Assembly: GCA_934435205.1 (NCBI GenBank) | Contig: CAKSAK010000004.1 | Span: forward strand, 1 to 64,000 | DNA from: an uncultured Ruminococcus sp. | GTDB taxonomy: Bacteria > Bacillota > Clostridia > Oscillospirales > Ruminococcaceae | Direction: 5' to 3' | DNA length: 64,000 nt | Shown here: piece after piece, positions 27,193 to 34,720 of the stretch | How the letters are laid out: every line of letters begins with the position of its first letter | Position numbering within the stretch: the stretch's first letter is position 1 | The notes under the pieces: generated by a model | Databases searched by the model: none | Told to the model about the DNA's origin: nothing | What the model saw: only the letters and a program-made list of their open reading frames with translations | Made by a program: the position numbers and the translations under genes

Positions 27193-28386
27193 ATGAAGAT
27201 ATTGGTTACAGGCGCAAAGGGCATGGTTGGAACAGCCCTTGTGAATAATCTGAAAAATATCAGAGATAACAAAAATCGAACAAGACCGAATATTTCTGTT
27301 GAAGAAATATATGAGTATGATATAGATTCTACCAAGGAACAGCTTGACGAGTATTGCAGAAAAGCAGACTTTGTTTTCAACCTTGCAGGGGTAAACCGTC
27401 CTGAGAATACCGAGGATTTCATGAAAGGAAACTTTGGTTTTGCGTCACAGCTTCTTGATACTCTGAAAAAGTATGATAACAAGGCAACTATCATGCTCTC
27501 GTCTTCCATACAGGCTACGCTCATAGGGCGTTATGACGGAGAATATGGAAGAAGCAAGCTTGCAGGAGAAGAGCTTTTTCAGAAATATGCCGAAGAAACA
27601 GGAGCAAAGGTCGCAATATATAGGTTTCCAAACCTTATGGGTCATTCAAGACCAAAGTACAATTCTTTTGTATCAACGCTTTGCTACTGCGTGGCTAATG
27701 ACGAGCCGTATTCCATAAACGACAGAGCCAGCGAGCTGGAGCTTCTTTACATTGATGACCTTGTTGAGGGTATGTTTGATCTTCTCGAGGGCAAGGAAAA
27801 GCATTGCGAGTTTGACGGCGTAACGCCTGTCGCAAATGATAAGGGCAGATATTGTTATGTGCCTGTTACTCATAAGGTAACTTTGGGCGAGGTCGTAGAT
27901 CTCCTTGAAGAATTTAAGCAGCAGCCTAAGACCCTGCTTATGCCTAAAATGCCAAAGGGCTCTTTTGCCAAGAAGCTGTATAGTTTGTATCTTACTTATC
28001 TTCCTATAGATAAATTCAAATATGCGCTGAAAATGAATGTAGATAACAGAGGCAGTTTTACTGAGCTTGTTCATACAGAGGATTGCGGACAGGTAAGTAT
28101 AAATATAAGCAAGGCGGGCATCACAAAGGGTCAGCATTGGCACAACTCAAAATGGGAGCTTTTCATAGTTGTCCACGGTCATGGTCTGATACAGGAGCGT
28201 AACATAAACACAGGAGAGAAAGTTGAGTTTGAGGTCAGCGGAGATAAGATAGAGGCTATCCACATGATACCTGGCTGGACCCATAACATCATCAATCTCA
28301 GTGATACTGAGGATCTTGTTACTGTTATGACCTGCAACGAGATTTTTGATCCAAGTCACCCTGATACTTTTGGGGAGCCTGTGTAA
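27193..28386 (+). CDS. capF: Bifunctional epimerase/reductase with C-terminal cupin (CapF-like)
   Basis: In this 397-aa protein the N-terminal half is an SDR (KILVTGAKGMVGTAL, FNLAGVNRPE, SSSIQATL with YGRSKLAGEE). The C-terminal half is a cupin with GQHWHNSKWELFIVVHGHG and IPGWTHNI, which binds a metal through His. This two-domain build is specific to CapF, which epimerises at C3 and reduces C4 in UDP-L-FucNAc synthesis. The stop overlaps the Nudix start by one base (TAATG). Confidence 0.9.
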   Translation: MKILVTGAKGMVGTALVNNLKNIRDNKNRTRPNISVEEIYEYDIDSTKEQLDEYCRKADFVFNLAGVNRPENTEDFMKGNFGFASQLLDTLKKYDNKATIMLSSSIQATLIGRYDGEYGRSKLAGEELFQKYAEETGAKVAIYRFPNLMGHSRPKYNSFVSTLCYCVANDEPYSINDRASELELLYIDDLVEGMFDLLEGKEKHCEFDGVTPVANDKGRYCYVPVTHKVTLGEVVDLLEEFKQQPKTLLMPKMPKGSFAKKLYSLYLTYLPIDKFKYALKMNVDNRGSFTELVHTEDCGQVSINISKAGITKGQHWHNSKWELFIVVHGHGLIQERNINTGEKVEFEVSGDKIEAIHMIPGWTHNIINLSDTEDLVTVMTCNEIFDPSHPDTFGEPV

Positions 28387-28844
28387 TGTCAGAATATATA
28401 ATGTCCCTCCGCCGGCATCTAGGCCACACCCCACTCTTGCAGGTGGGAGCAAGCGTGATAGTAATAAACCAAGCAGGTCAAATGCTCATGCAGCAGAGAA
28501 CAGACTGCGGAAGCTGGGGATATGCAGGCGGCTCGGTGGAGCTTGGTGAGTCTGTTGAGCAAACAGCCGAAAGAGAGCTTTTTGAGGAAACAGGTCTTAA
28601 AGCAAAAAAGCTCGAACTTCTTGGCGTCTATTCAGGTGAAAGAATGCAGTATACTTACCCAAACGGCGATAAGGTGTCAAACGTTGATATCGTCTACACC
28701 TGCCACGAGTATACAGGAGAGCTTAAAATGCAGGCTTCTGAGGTCTCGCAGCTTAAATTTATGGATATCTGCGACCTGCCCGAGGATATTTTTCCTCCAA
28801 ATAGACCTGCTATAGAAGATTACATCAACAAAAATAAAACTTAA
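28386..28844 (+). CDS. Nudix hydrolase
   Basis: The 152-aa protein contains the Nudix box GGSVELGESVEQTAERELFEETGL, i.e. GX5EX7REXXEEXG. Upstream is VGASVIVINQAGQMLMQQR. The substrate is unknown; in a sugar-nucleotide operon it may clear NDP-sugars or damaged nucleotides. ATG overlaps the capF stop. A second in-frame ATG five codons later is possible. Confidence 0.88.
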   Translation: MSEYIMSLRRHLGHTPLLQVGASVIVINQAGQMLMQQRTDCGSWGYAGGSVELGESVEQTAERELFEETGLKAKKLELLGVYSGERMQYTYPNGDKVSNVDIVYTCHEYTGELKMQASEVSQLKFMDICDLPEDIFPPNRPAIEDYINKNKT

Positions 28845-28857
28845 AGGAGACACTGTT

Positions 28858-30696
28858 ATGTGCGGAATTGTTGGATTTACTGGAAATAACGAGGCAGCCC
28901 CGATACTCTTGGACGGCCTGTCTAAGCTGGAGTATAGAGGCTATGACTCTGCCGGTATCGCTGTAAGAAACGGTGAAGCAGAGCCTGAGATCGTAAAGGC
29001 TAAAGGCAAGCTGAAAGTCCTAAAGGAAATGACTAACGACGGCAAGGCTGTAAAAGGTGCCTGCGGTATAGGCCATACCCGTTGGGCTACCCATGGCGAG
29101 CCGTCAACTGTAAACGCCCACCCTCATTGCAGCGACGATGAAAATGTTATTGCCGTACATAACGGAATTATCGAAAATTATCAGGAGCTTCGTGAAAAGC
29201 TTATCAAAAAGGGATATACATTTAAGTCTGAAACCGATACGGAGGTTGCCGTAAAGCTTATCGACTATTATTACAAAAAATACCTGGGTACTCCTGTGGA
29301 CGCTCTTAATCATGCCCTCGTCCGTATCCGTGGCTCTTATGCACTTGCTGTTATGTTCAAGGACTATCCCGGTGAGATATATGCCGCAAGAAAAGACAGC
29401 CCTATGATAATAGGAGTTACAGGCGGCGAAAGTTACCTCGCTTCTGACGTTCCTGCAATACTTAAGTATACAAGAAATGTCTACTATATAGGCAATATGG
29501 AGCTTGCAAAACTCACAAAAGGCGCAGTTACTTTCTACAACCTCGATGGCGAAGAGATTCAGAAAGAAATGAAAACTATCGAGTGGGACGCAGAAGCTGC
29601 AGAAAAAAGCGGATATGAGCATTTTATGCTCAAAGAAATACACGAACAGCCAAAGGTAATAAAGGATACTATCAATTCTGTACTTACAGACGGAAATATT
29701 AGCTTTGAAAGCGTCGGACTCTCTGACGAGGATATGAAAAATATCCAGCAGGTGTATATCGTTGCCTGCGGCTCTGCTTACCATGTTGGTATGGTGGCTC
29801 AGTATGTTATCGAGGAGCTTACTTCACTTTCTGTCCGTGTTGAACTTGCTTCTGAGTTCAGATATAGACAAATGAAGCTTGCAAAAAATAGCCTCGCTAT
29901 CATCATCAGCCAGTCAGGCGAAACTGCCGACAGCCTTGCGGCTCTCCGCCTTTGCAAAGATAAAGGAGTAAAAACTCTCGGTATCGTAAACGTTGTTGGC
30001 TCGTCAATCGCAAGAGAAGCCGATAATGTCTTCTATACCCTCGCAGGCCCTGAAATATCTGTCGCAACAACTAAAGCATATAGCTGTCAGCTTGTTGCAT
30101 CATATCTCCTTGCAATGCAGTTTGCAAAGGCAAGAGGGGAGATATCCGACGAAAGATTTGCACAGCTCGTTGAGGAGATAAATACTATCCCTGAAAAGAT
30201 AGAGAAAATTCTCGAGGATAAGGAGCGCTTGCAGTGGTTCGCTTCAAAGGTAGTGAACATAAAGGACGCATTCTTTATCGGCAGAGGTATCGACTATGCA
30301 GTAGGCATGGAGGGAAGCCTTAAGCTCAAAGAAATAAGCTATATCCATTCCGAAGCATATGCGGCAGGCGAGCTTAAACATGGTCCTATCAGCCTTATCG
30401 AGGACGGAACTGTCGTTTTCAGCGTGGTAACACAATCTGCACTTTATGAAAAGACCATAAGCAATATAGTTGAGGTAAAGAGCCGTGGAGCAAAGCTTTT
30501 CGGACTTACCACCTATGGAAATTACGCTATGGAGGACGTTGCTGACTTCACTGTTTACACTCCAAGAATAGACAACCTTTTTGCGGCAAGCCTTTCAGTT
30601 GTACCGCTTCAGCTTTTGTCATATTATGTATCAGTAGGAAAGGGCTATGACGTTGATAAGCCGAGAAATCTTGCAAAGAGTGTTACGGTGGAGTAA
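28858..30696 (+). CDS. glmS: Glutamine--fructose-6-phosphate aminotransferase (isomerizing)
   Basis: The 612-aa protein starts MCGIVGFTGNNEAAP (Cys2 is the glutaminase nucleophile), with YRGYDSAG and GHTRWATHGEPS in the Ntn domain. It has two SIS domains (SQSGETADSL; SEAYAAGELKHGP) and ends in KPRNLAKSVTVE. It makes glucosamine-6-phosphate, the precursor of UDP-GlcNAc used by capEFG. AAAGGAGA precedes the ATG. Only 13 nt separate it from the Nudix gene, so no glmS ribozyme is present; this copy is controlled with the polysaccharide operon. Confidence 0.97.
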   Translation: MCGIVGFTGNNEAAPILLDGLSKLEYRGYDSAGIAVRNGEAEPEIVKAKGKLKVLKEMTNDGKAVKGACGIGHTRWATHGEPSTVNAHPHCSDDENVIAVHNGIIENYQELREKLIKKGYTFKSETDTEVAVKLIDYYYKKYLGTPVDALNHALVRIRGSYALAVMFKDYPGEIYAARKDSPMIIGVTGGESYLASDVPAILKYTRNVYYIGNMELAKLTKGAVTFYNLDGEEIQKEMKTIEWDAEAAEKSGYEHFMLKEIHEQPKVIKDTINSVLTDGNISFESVGLSDEDMKNIQQVYIVACGSAYHVGMVAQYVIEELTSLSVRVELASEFRYRQMKLAKNSLAIIISQSGETADSLAALRLCKDKGVKTLGIVNVVGSSIAREADNVFYTLAGPEISVATTKAYSCQLVASYLLAMQFAKARGEISDERFAQLVEEINTIPEKIEKILEDKERLQWFASKVVNIKDAFFIGRGIDYAVGMEGSLKLKEISYIHSEAYAAGELKHGPISLIEDGTVVFSVVTQSALYEKTISNIVEVKSRGAKLFGLTTYGNYAMEDVADFTVYTPRIDNLFAASLSVVPLQLLSYYVSVGKGYDVDKPRNLAKSVTVE

Positions 30697-31132
30697 AAAG
30701 AGAAAAATACTTACAGCGTTGTTTTCAGCGTACATCTTTGCCGTCCTTTGGCTCACACTCATAGACCGACAGTGGGGCGAGCGTCAGACTGAGCTTATGC
30801 CATTCTGGGAGGTGCGAAACCTCATGAAGAACATAAGCAACAAGTATCTGCGGGATTTCTGGCTGGTACAGATATTCGGCAACATTGCAATGCTTATCCC
30901 CTTGGGCGTTCTGCTTCCATATCTTTTAAACGTCACAAGGTTCAAAAGCGTTTTCCTCATGTCCCTTGCCTTTTCGGCAGGTATAGAGATAACGCAATAC
31001 ATCACAGGCAGAGGACTTTGTGAATTTGACGATGTTTTTAACAACACTCTCGGGGCTTGCGTGGGGTACACATCTTGGCGTTTAAAGATGAGATACAATG
31101 AAAAATACAAGAACGAGCAAAGTCCGTGGTAA
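30647..31132 (+). CDS. VanZ-like membrane protein
   Basis: The 161-aa protein has four hydrophobic segments and the VanZ-family signature: LFSAYIFAVLWLTLIDR, NIAMLIPLGVLLPYLL, AGIEITQYITGRGLCEFDDVFNNTLGACVGY. Its ATG has AGGA 7 nt upstream and lies inside the last 50 nt of glmS, in another frame. VanZ confers slight teicoplanin resistance in Tn1546; in polysaccharide operons its role is unknown. It is the last gene of the operon, followed by a terminator. Confidence 0.82.
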   Translation: MTLISREILQRVLRWSKKRKILTALFSAYIFAVLWLTLIDRQWGERQTELMPFWEVRNLMKNISNKYLRDFWLVQIFGNIAMLIPLGVLLPYLLNVTRFKSVFLMSLAFSAGIEITQYITGRGLCEFDDVFNNTLGACVGYTSWRLKMRYNEKYKNEQSPW

Positions 31133-31145
31133 CAGGCTTTGCTCT

Positions 31146-31174
31146 AAGGCAATATATTTTAGTATTGCCTTTTT
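31146..31174 (+). terminator. Terminator of the polysaccharide operon
   Basis: AAGGCAATA at 31146-31154 pairs with TATTGCCTT at 31163-31171, followed by TTT just before the tRNA gene. Confidence 0.75.
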
Positions 31175-31249
31175 GCAAGCATAGTACAATGGTCAGTATA
31201 CAAGCTTCCCAAGCTTGGGATGCGGGTTCGATTCCCGTTGCTTGCTCCA
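31175..31249 (+). tRNA. tRNA-Gly(CCC)
   Basis: The acceptor stem GCAAGCA/TGCTTGC closes a cloverleaf with encoded CCA. The anticodon stem CAAGC/GCTTG holds loop TTCCCAA, giving anticodon CCC. The T arm GCGGG-TTCGATT-CCCGT has the canonical TTCGA. tRNA 3' ends are common integrase targets, but I did not find a second copy of this 3' end in the window. Confidence 0.93.
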
Positions 31250-31298
31250 AATAGCTGAGCAGACGTTTTGCCACGTTTGCTTTTTTTGTATTCGGTTA

Positions 31299-31327
31299 TT
31301 GATTTTTTACAGATTTTATAGTATAAT
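31299..31327 (+). promoter_or_regulatory. Sigma-A promoter TTGATT-17-TATAAT
   Basis: TTGATT at 31299-31304 and TATAAT at 31322-31327 with a 17-nt spacer point toward the toxin cassette. No ribosome binding site is visible between it and the cassette's first possible start. Confidence 0.65.
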
Positions 31328-31355
31328 TAGGGTTGTAAAAATAATTGCTATCAAT

Positions 31356-31367
31356 AACTTGGTTGGA
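31356..31367 (+). repeat. 12-bp direct repeat, left copy (AACTTGGTTGGA)
   Basis: It is identical to the copy at 32515-32526. In-frame it encodes part of the HINT sequence LGW, directly preceded by a TAA stop. Homology to the HINT domain starts exactly here. Confidence 0.7.
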
Positions 31368-31369
31368 CT

Positions 31370-31945
31370 TTGGCGAGAAGTCTTAGAGCTGGAGATGTTC
31401 TTGTTCTCAGCAATGGTGAACTTGTAACAGTTGAATGGGTTCAGCACGAAATTCTCGAATCACCTATCAAGGTTTATAACTTTGAGGTTGAGGATTTCCA
31501 TACTTACTTTGTGGGCGAAAATGGTATTTTTGTTCATAATGGGTGTGGTGTCGGTGATAATAATCAAACTACTGTGTATAGAACACTTAGGGATGATGAA
31601 AGTATCGTCGATGGACTTGTAGCTAAAAATCCAGATAGAGGGATGACCATGAGTGGTCATATATCAAGTGGTAGTAGAAATAACGGATCTCAGTTTATCT
31701 CTACTACGACAGAGATAAATGTAGCTAAAAAATGGGCATCAAAAGATGGGAAAAGAGTGGTATCTATTAATTTAGAAATGCTTCCGTCCAATACAAAAGT
31801 ATATGATGTTTCAACTGATATAGGCAGAGCTAAGTATTTAAGTGGTGCGACAGCAAATAGATTAGCAAAATCTTCATCAGAGGTATTGATAGAAGGGTAT
31901 ATTCCAGCAGAAGCATTAGAATTACTATTTGATTTTGGAGGATGA
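31370..31945 (+). CDS. Orphan polymorphic-toxin tip: HINT C-half plus ADP-ribosyltransferase-like toxin
   Basis: Residues about 1-56 are the second half of a pretoxin HINT domain (RSLRAGDVLVLSNGELVTVE, then VYNFEVEDFHTYFVG..GIFVHN). The rest resembles an R-S-E ADP-ribosyltransferase toxin: Arg in VYRTL, STT in FISTTTEINVAKKWA, and Glu in SEVLIEGYIPAEA. The frame is closed by TAA at 31355, the only start is TTG without a Shine-Dalgarno sequence, and no secretion or repeat region is present. It is therefore probably a silent cassette that becomes active when recombined onto a full toxin gene. It overlaps the immunity gene by 4 nt. Confidence 0.7.
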   Translation: MARSLRAGDVLVLSNGELVTVEWVQHEILESPIKVYNFEVEDFHTYFVGENGIFVHNGCGVGDNNQTTVYRTLRDDESIVDGLVAKNPDRGMTMSGHISSGSRNNGSQFISTTTEINVAKKWASKDGKRVVSINLEMLPSNTKVYDVSTDIGRAKYLSGATANRLAKSSSEVLIEGYIPAEALELLFDFGG

Positions 31946-32253
31946 TTGATTTGAATAATGTAGAATTGTTGGAATCTTTACTTTTATCTGATTCTGGAAT
32001 AATCATATCATTACGAATGGGTGATGGACTGAATACTTCTTTGGTAGATAAAGTATGTGAGGTTCTGGTGGAACTTAAGGATGAGTGGAAGGTTAAAGAC
32101 AGTATACCTAAAAAAGCAGTTGACCTTTTTGTGGATTTTTATCCTGCAATGGAAAGCTGTGAGGGTTTATATAACAAGAAGGAATTTACAGAAATACTTG
32201 ATGCAGCTGATAAAATTATGAATTATATAAGAGATTGTTATTGTAATTATTAA
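31942..32253 (+). CDS. Probable immunity protein for the ADP-ribosyltransferase-like toxin
   Basis: The acidic protein of about 100 aa, predicted mainly alpha-helical, lies immediately downstream of the toxin tip, the standard place for an immunity gene. GGAGG lies directly before ATG 31942 and 9 nt before TTG 31951, so the TTG may be the true start. I do not recognise a named immunity family. Unlike the toxin it has a usable ribosome binding site, so it could be expressed on its own from the 31299 promoter. Confidence 0.6.
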   Translation: MIDLNNVELLESLLLSDSGIIISLRMGDGLNTSLVDKVCEVLVELKDEWKVKDSIPKKAVDLFVDFYPAMESCEGLYNKKEFTEILDAADKIMNYIRDCYCNY

Positions 32254-32546
32254 TTGAAGCAGTTGGTTCTGCAAAGGACTTTGGCACTTCGTATTGCTTT
32301 GTTGCTGGTACACTTGTGACTACTGAGGACGGACAAGAACCGATAGAAGAAATCGAAGTCGGCGATAAGGTTCTCTCAGAAAATGAGTTGACTGGTGAGG
32401 TTGCAATTAAAACCGTAACCGAAACCTATGTCAATGAAACTGACGAGCTTATTCATATTGGTGTAAATGGCGAAACTATTTCTGCTACGCCAACACACCC
32501 ATTCTATGTTGATAAACTTGGTTGGATTCGCTATTTCACTAAATAA
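32253..32546 (+). pseudogene. HINT domain N-terminal half (fragment)
   Basis: Read in frame from 32253, the sequence gives SAKDFGTSYCFVAGTLVTTEDG, with the HINT Cys in SYCFVAGT, then EEIEVGDKVLSEN, GETISATPTHPFYVDKLGW and a stop shortly after. This is the first half of the HINT domain whose second half starts at 31358. Placed end to end, the halves join at LGW and rebuild a complete HINT module. No start codon with a ribosome binding site is present. Confidence 0.7.
32515..32526 (+). repeat. 12-bp direct repeat, right copy (AACTTGGTTGGA)
   Basis: It is identical to 31356-31367. It ends 4 nt before the stop codon of the convergent tyrosine recombinase gene, and HINT homology stops here. Confidence 0.7.
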
Positions 32547-33622
32547 TGTAAAATAGTAGTGCTCGTACGAAAGTGCTGTAGAATGAAAAGACTAACATAC
32601 ATTGCTGCCACTCGATCATAAACAATTGGTTTTCCAATTGATAATGCTGCTTCTCTGTTATAGCCTCTAAGCCAATAAGCTTTGTCGAGATTCTCCTTAA
32701 GTTTTCTCTTGCAACGTTTAAACTCGTCCTTGATTTTCTGAATGTATTCTGCACGCTTCGCAGAATCATTTTCCATGTCCTGCAAAACGGCATAGTATGT
32801 ATTCTGTGCGCACATAGCCCTGCAATAGTGGAGTCCATCTGGGACGTGAGCTTCTGCCTTTGTCAACAAAAAATTATTGTCCGTTTTTTCAGCACGACCA
32901 ATATATTCTTTTAGCTTTGCCACTGCGACAATTCCTTTCAACACTGTTCGATTATGTTTGCCACCTTTTCCAATACTAAAAATGTGGACAGTTTCGCTGT
33001 CAATGAATTTAATATCATCGACTTTTAAGTGAGCAAGCTCACGGCGCCTTAAGCCTGTGGTCAATCCAACATCACGAGTTGTTTCACCCGTTTCAGTATT
33101 GTATTTAGTTGGATCATCTTTAAGATGAGCTCCATGGCGTGTGGGGTGTCTAAATTCAATTGTTCTTCTGCCGAAAACTTTGCAAAGTGCAGAAAGATCA
33201 GTGTTGAGAGTATCAGGTGACAATCCTTTAGCTTCTCTTATGTCAATGTATTCCTGTATATATTTTTCAGCCTCGAACATTGTTAGGTGACTTGTCTGAA
33301 ACTTTTCTTTAAGATATTTACAAAATCGTTTTATTACTTTAAGATATCCATTAAAGGTGCTTTCTGTAAATATCCTCCATTTATAAATGCTTATTTTATT
33401 TAAACACTTTTCAATTTCTTTATCTGAAAAACCTTTGTCTTTTAAATTCTTAATAGTGGCTTTCTTGATACTATTTTTGATTTTTAGTTTATGTTTCTTT
33501 GTACCAAAGAAACGCATTCCTGTTAATCTTTTTGTAAGAACATACTGCAACGTATTATGACCAATTTCTATCTCGATAATTTTACCATCAATTATTCTCT
33601 CTACTCTTTTGAATTTATTCAT
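32531..33622 (-). CDS. Tyrosine recombinase/integrase
   Basis: The protein of about 363 aa has an N-terminal SAM-like core-binding part (FNGYLKVIKRFCKYLKEK) and a catalytic domain: the first Arg in TTGLRRRELAHLKVDD (near 190), a central Lys/Arg region GKGGKHNRTV, and a C-terminal HFRTSTTILHYLVK with the nucleophilic Tyr three residues from the end. ATG 33622 is chosen because AAGGAG sits 7 nt upstream; an upstream in-frame start would lie in the structured leader. Its 3' end overlaps the HINT fragment by 16 nt and abuts the 12-bp repeat, the usual position of an att core. Confidence 0.85.
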   Translation of the reverse strand: MNKFKRVERIIDGKIIEIEIGHNTLQYVLTKRLTGMRFFGTKKHKLKIKNSIKKATIKNLKDKGFSDKEIEKCLNKISIYKWRIFTESTFNGYLKVIKRFCKYLKEKFQTSHLTMFEAEKYIQEYIDIREAKGLSPDTLNTDLSALCKVFGRRTIEFRHPTRHGAHLKDDPTKYNTETGETTRDVGLTTGLRRRELAHLKVDDIKFIDSETVHIFSIGKGGKHNRTVLKGIVAVAKLKEYIGRAEKTDNNFLLTKAEAHVPDGLHYCRAMCAQNTYYAVLQDMENDSAKRAEYIQKIKDEFKRCKRKLKENLDKAYWLRGYNREAALSIGKPIVYDRVAAMYVSLFILQHFRTSTTILHYLVK

Positions 33623-33659
33623 CGTAATACTCCTTTTTATGGTCCTTGCTTTGTGTGTG

Positions 33660-33885
33660 GGTGGGGACAAGTGCAGGTGATACTAACAGTATAAAGGTGT
33701 TATTTAGCAGCACGCTAAGGCCAGTGAATCGGATCATTGTCCGACCACCAAATGAAGGCGTATGTCTTTCAAAAGACATACTCAGTGGACACCTTTATAG
33801 TGTTAGTGGGTTTATATCGCCAACCCGAGCGCTGCTGGTTAAGCAGACTAACTGATTTAAGAATCAATTAGTGACACCGGTTTTG
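33660..33885. other. Multi-hairpin inverted-repeat region upstream of the integrase
   Basis: CTAACAGTATAAAGGTGT (33683-33700) pairs with 33789-33806 at 17 of 18 positions. It encloses three hairpins: TTAGC/GCTAA (33704-33718), TCGGA/TCCGA (33729-33744) and GTATGTCTTT/AAAGACATAC (33760-33781). Outside lie GGGTTT/CAACCC, CTGC/GCAG and an 11-bp stem at 33847-33872. This could be the structured 5' leader of the integrase mRNA, a separate RNA, or a recombinase arm-site array. It matches no RNA family I recognise. Confidence 0.55.
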
Positions 33886-34325
33886 GAGTATTTATTGATT
33901 TTTTTATCAATAATTTTGCAAAAAACGATAAGCTTCTACAAACTCACACTATATCATACCAATTGTATGATATATAATGTATGCAAAAAACAAAAAAGGT
34001 CAGATGCATTTTTTACAAAAATCTACGGAATAGATCTTTTATTAAATTTTAAAGAAAGCAGGTTTCAGAGGCCAATATTTTGAACACTATACAAGACGTT
34101 ATTAGTCTTAACTGTTTATTTAGTTGCATATATTTTTTTACAAAACTATTTTTTGCGTTTCCGAAAATCAGAAACGCAATGTTGGACTTTTGAAACAAGT
34201 ATTTCCTTGTTAGTATTGTTGAGCATGTTCAGATTTTTTTATTGTTTTAATTTACTTCAACAAATGTTTCCTGCTGGAATTGGTGAGGTAATTTTTTTGT
34301 CATATTTCGCAAAAACGACAAAAAG

Positions 34326-34377
34326 CAAAAAGAGAGCCCACATTCTTTTTTTACGAATGTGAGCTCTCTTTTTTTAT
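34326..34377 (+). terminator. Terminator-like hairpin, T-run on both sides
   Basis: AGAGAGCCCACATTC at 34331-34345 pairs with GAATGTGAGCTCTCT at 34355-34369 (one mismatch), followed by seven T. No gene is visible upstream, so it may end an unannotated RNA. Confidence 0.6.
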
Positions 34378-34653
34378 TTGACACAAAAAAAGAGCATCTA
34401 AATCACTTAGACACTCTCGACTTATACTTCTTTTAACAACTTTATCTTATCATATTTCTATTCTAAAGTCAATGCATTTTATCAAAAAAATAAAATTTTA
34501 TTTGAAATTCATGCATTTTCAACAAGAAATAACAAATGCATTTGGGTGTAATGTACAAACTGATTGGCGGAAAATATCAACTATCTAAGTTGAACACTCA
34601 TTATATAATAAGAATGACATTGAATTTCACTATTGATAGCATTATTGATATTG

Positions 34654-34698
34654 AGATACTATCACTAATTTTATTATTTGGTGATAGTATCTTTTTAT
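34654..34698 (+). terminator. Terminator-like hairpin with perfect 12-bp stem
   Basis: AGATACTATCAC at 34654-34665 pairs exactly with GTGATAGTATCT at 34681-34692, followed by TTTTATCTT. Confidence 0.5.
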
Positions 34699-34720
34699 CT
34701 TACTACTATATAGCATTTTG

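Larger units (their letters stand above)
33886..34720. other. AT-rich non-coding stretch with hairpins
   Basis: No convincing gene is present; the short ORFs lack ribosome binding sites and have low-complexity products. Visible are a 9-bp hairpin TTGCGTTTC/GAAACGCAA at 34153-34179 and two terminator-like hairpins listed separately. Confidence 0.5.

Noticed and set aside
28845..28857. glmS ribozyme upstream of glmS
   Set aside because: Only 13 nt lie between the Nudix stop and glmS, too short for the ribozyme.
29104..29784. 226-aa minus-strand ORF inside glmS
   Set aside because: No ribosome binding site and Cys/Phe-rich nonsense composition; it lies opposite an unquestionable gene.
31175..31249. 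tRNA-Gly 3' end as attachment site of the element
   Set aside because: No second copy of the tRNA 3' end was found in the window; the other end of the element is not visible, so it cannot be claimed.
33646..33855. 69-aa plus-strand ORF
   Set aside because: It runs through the inverted-repeat structure, has no ribosome binding site and no protein-like composition.
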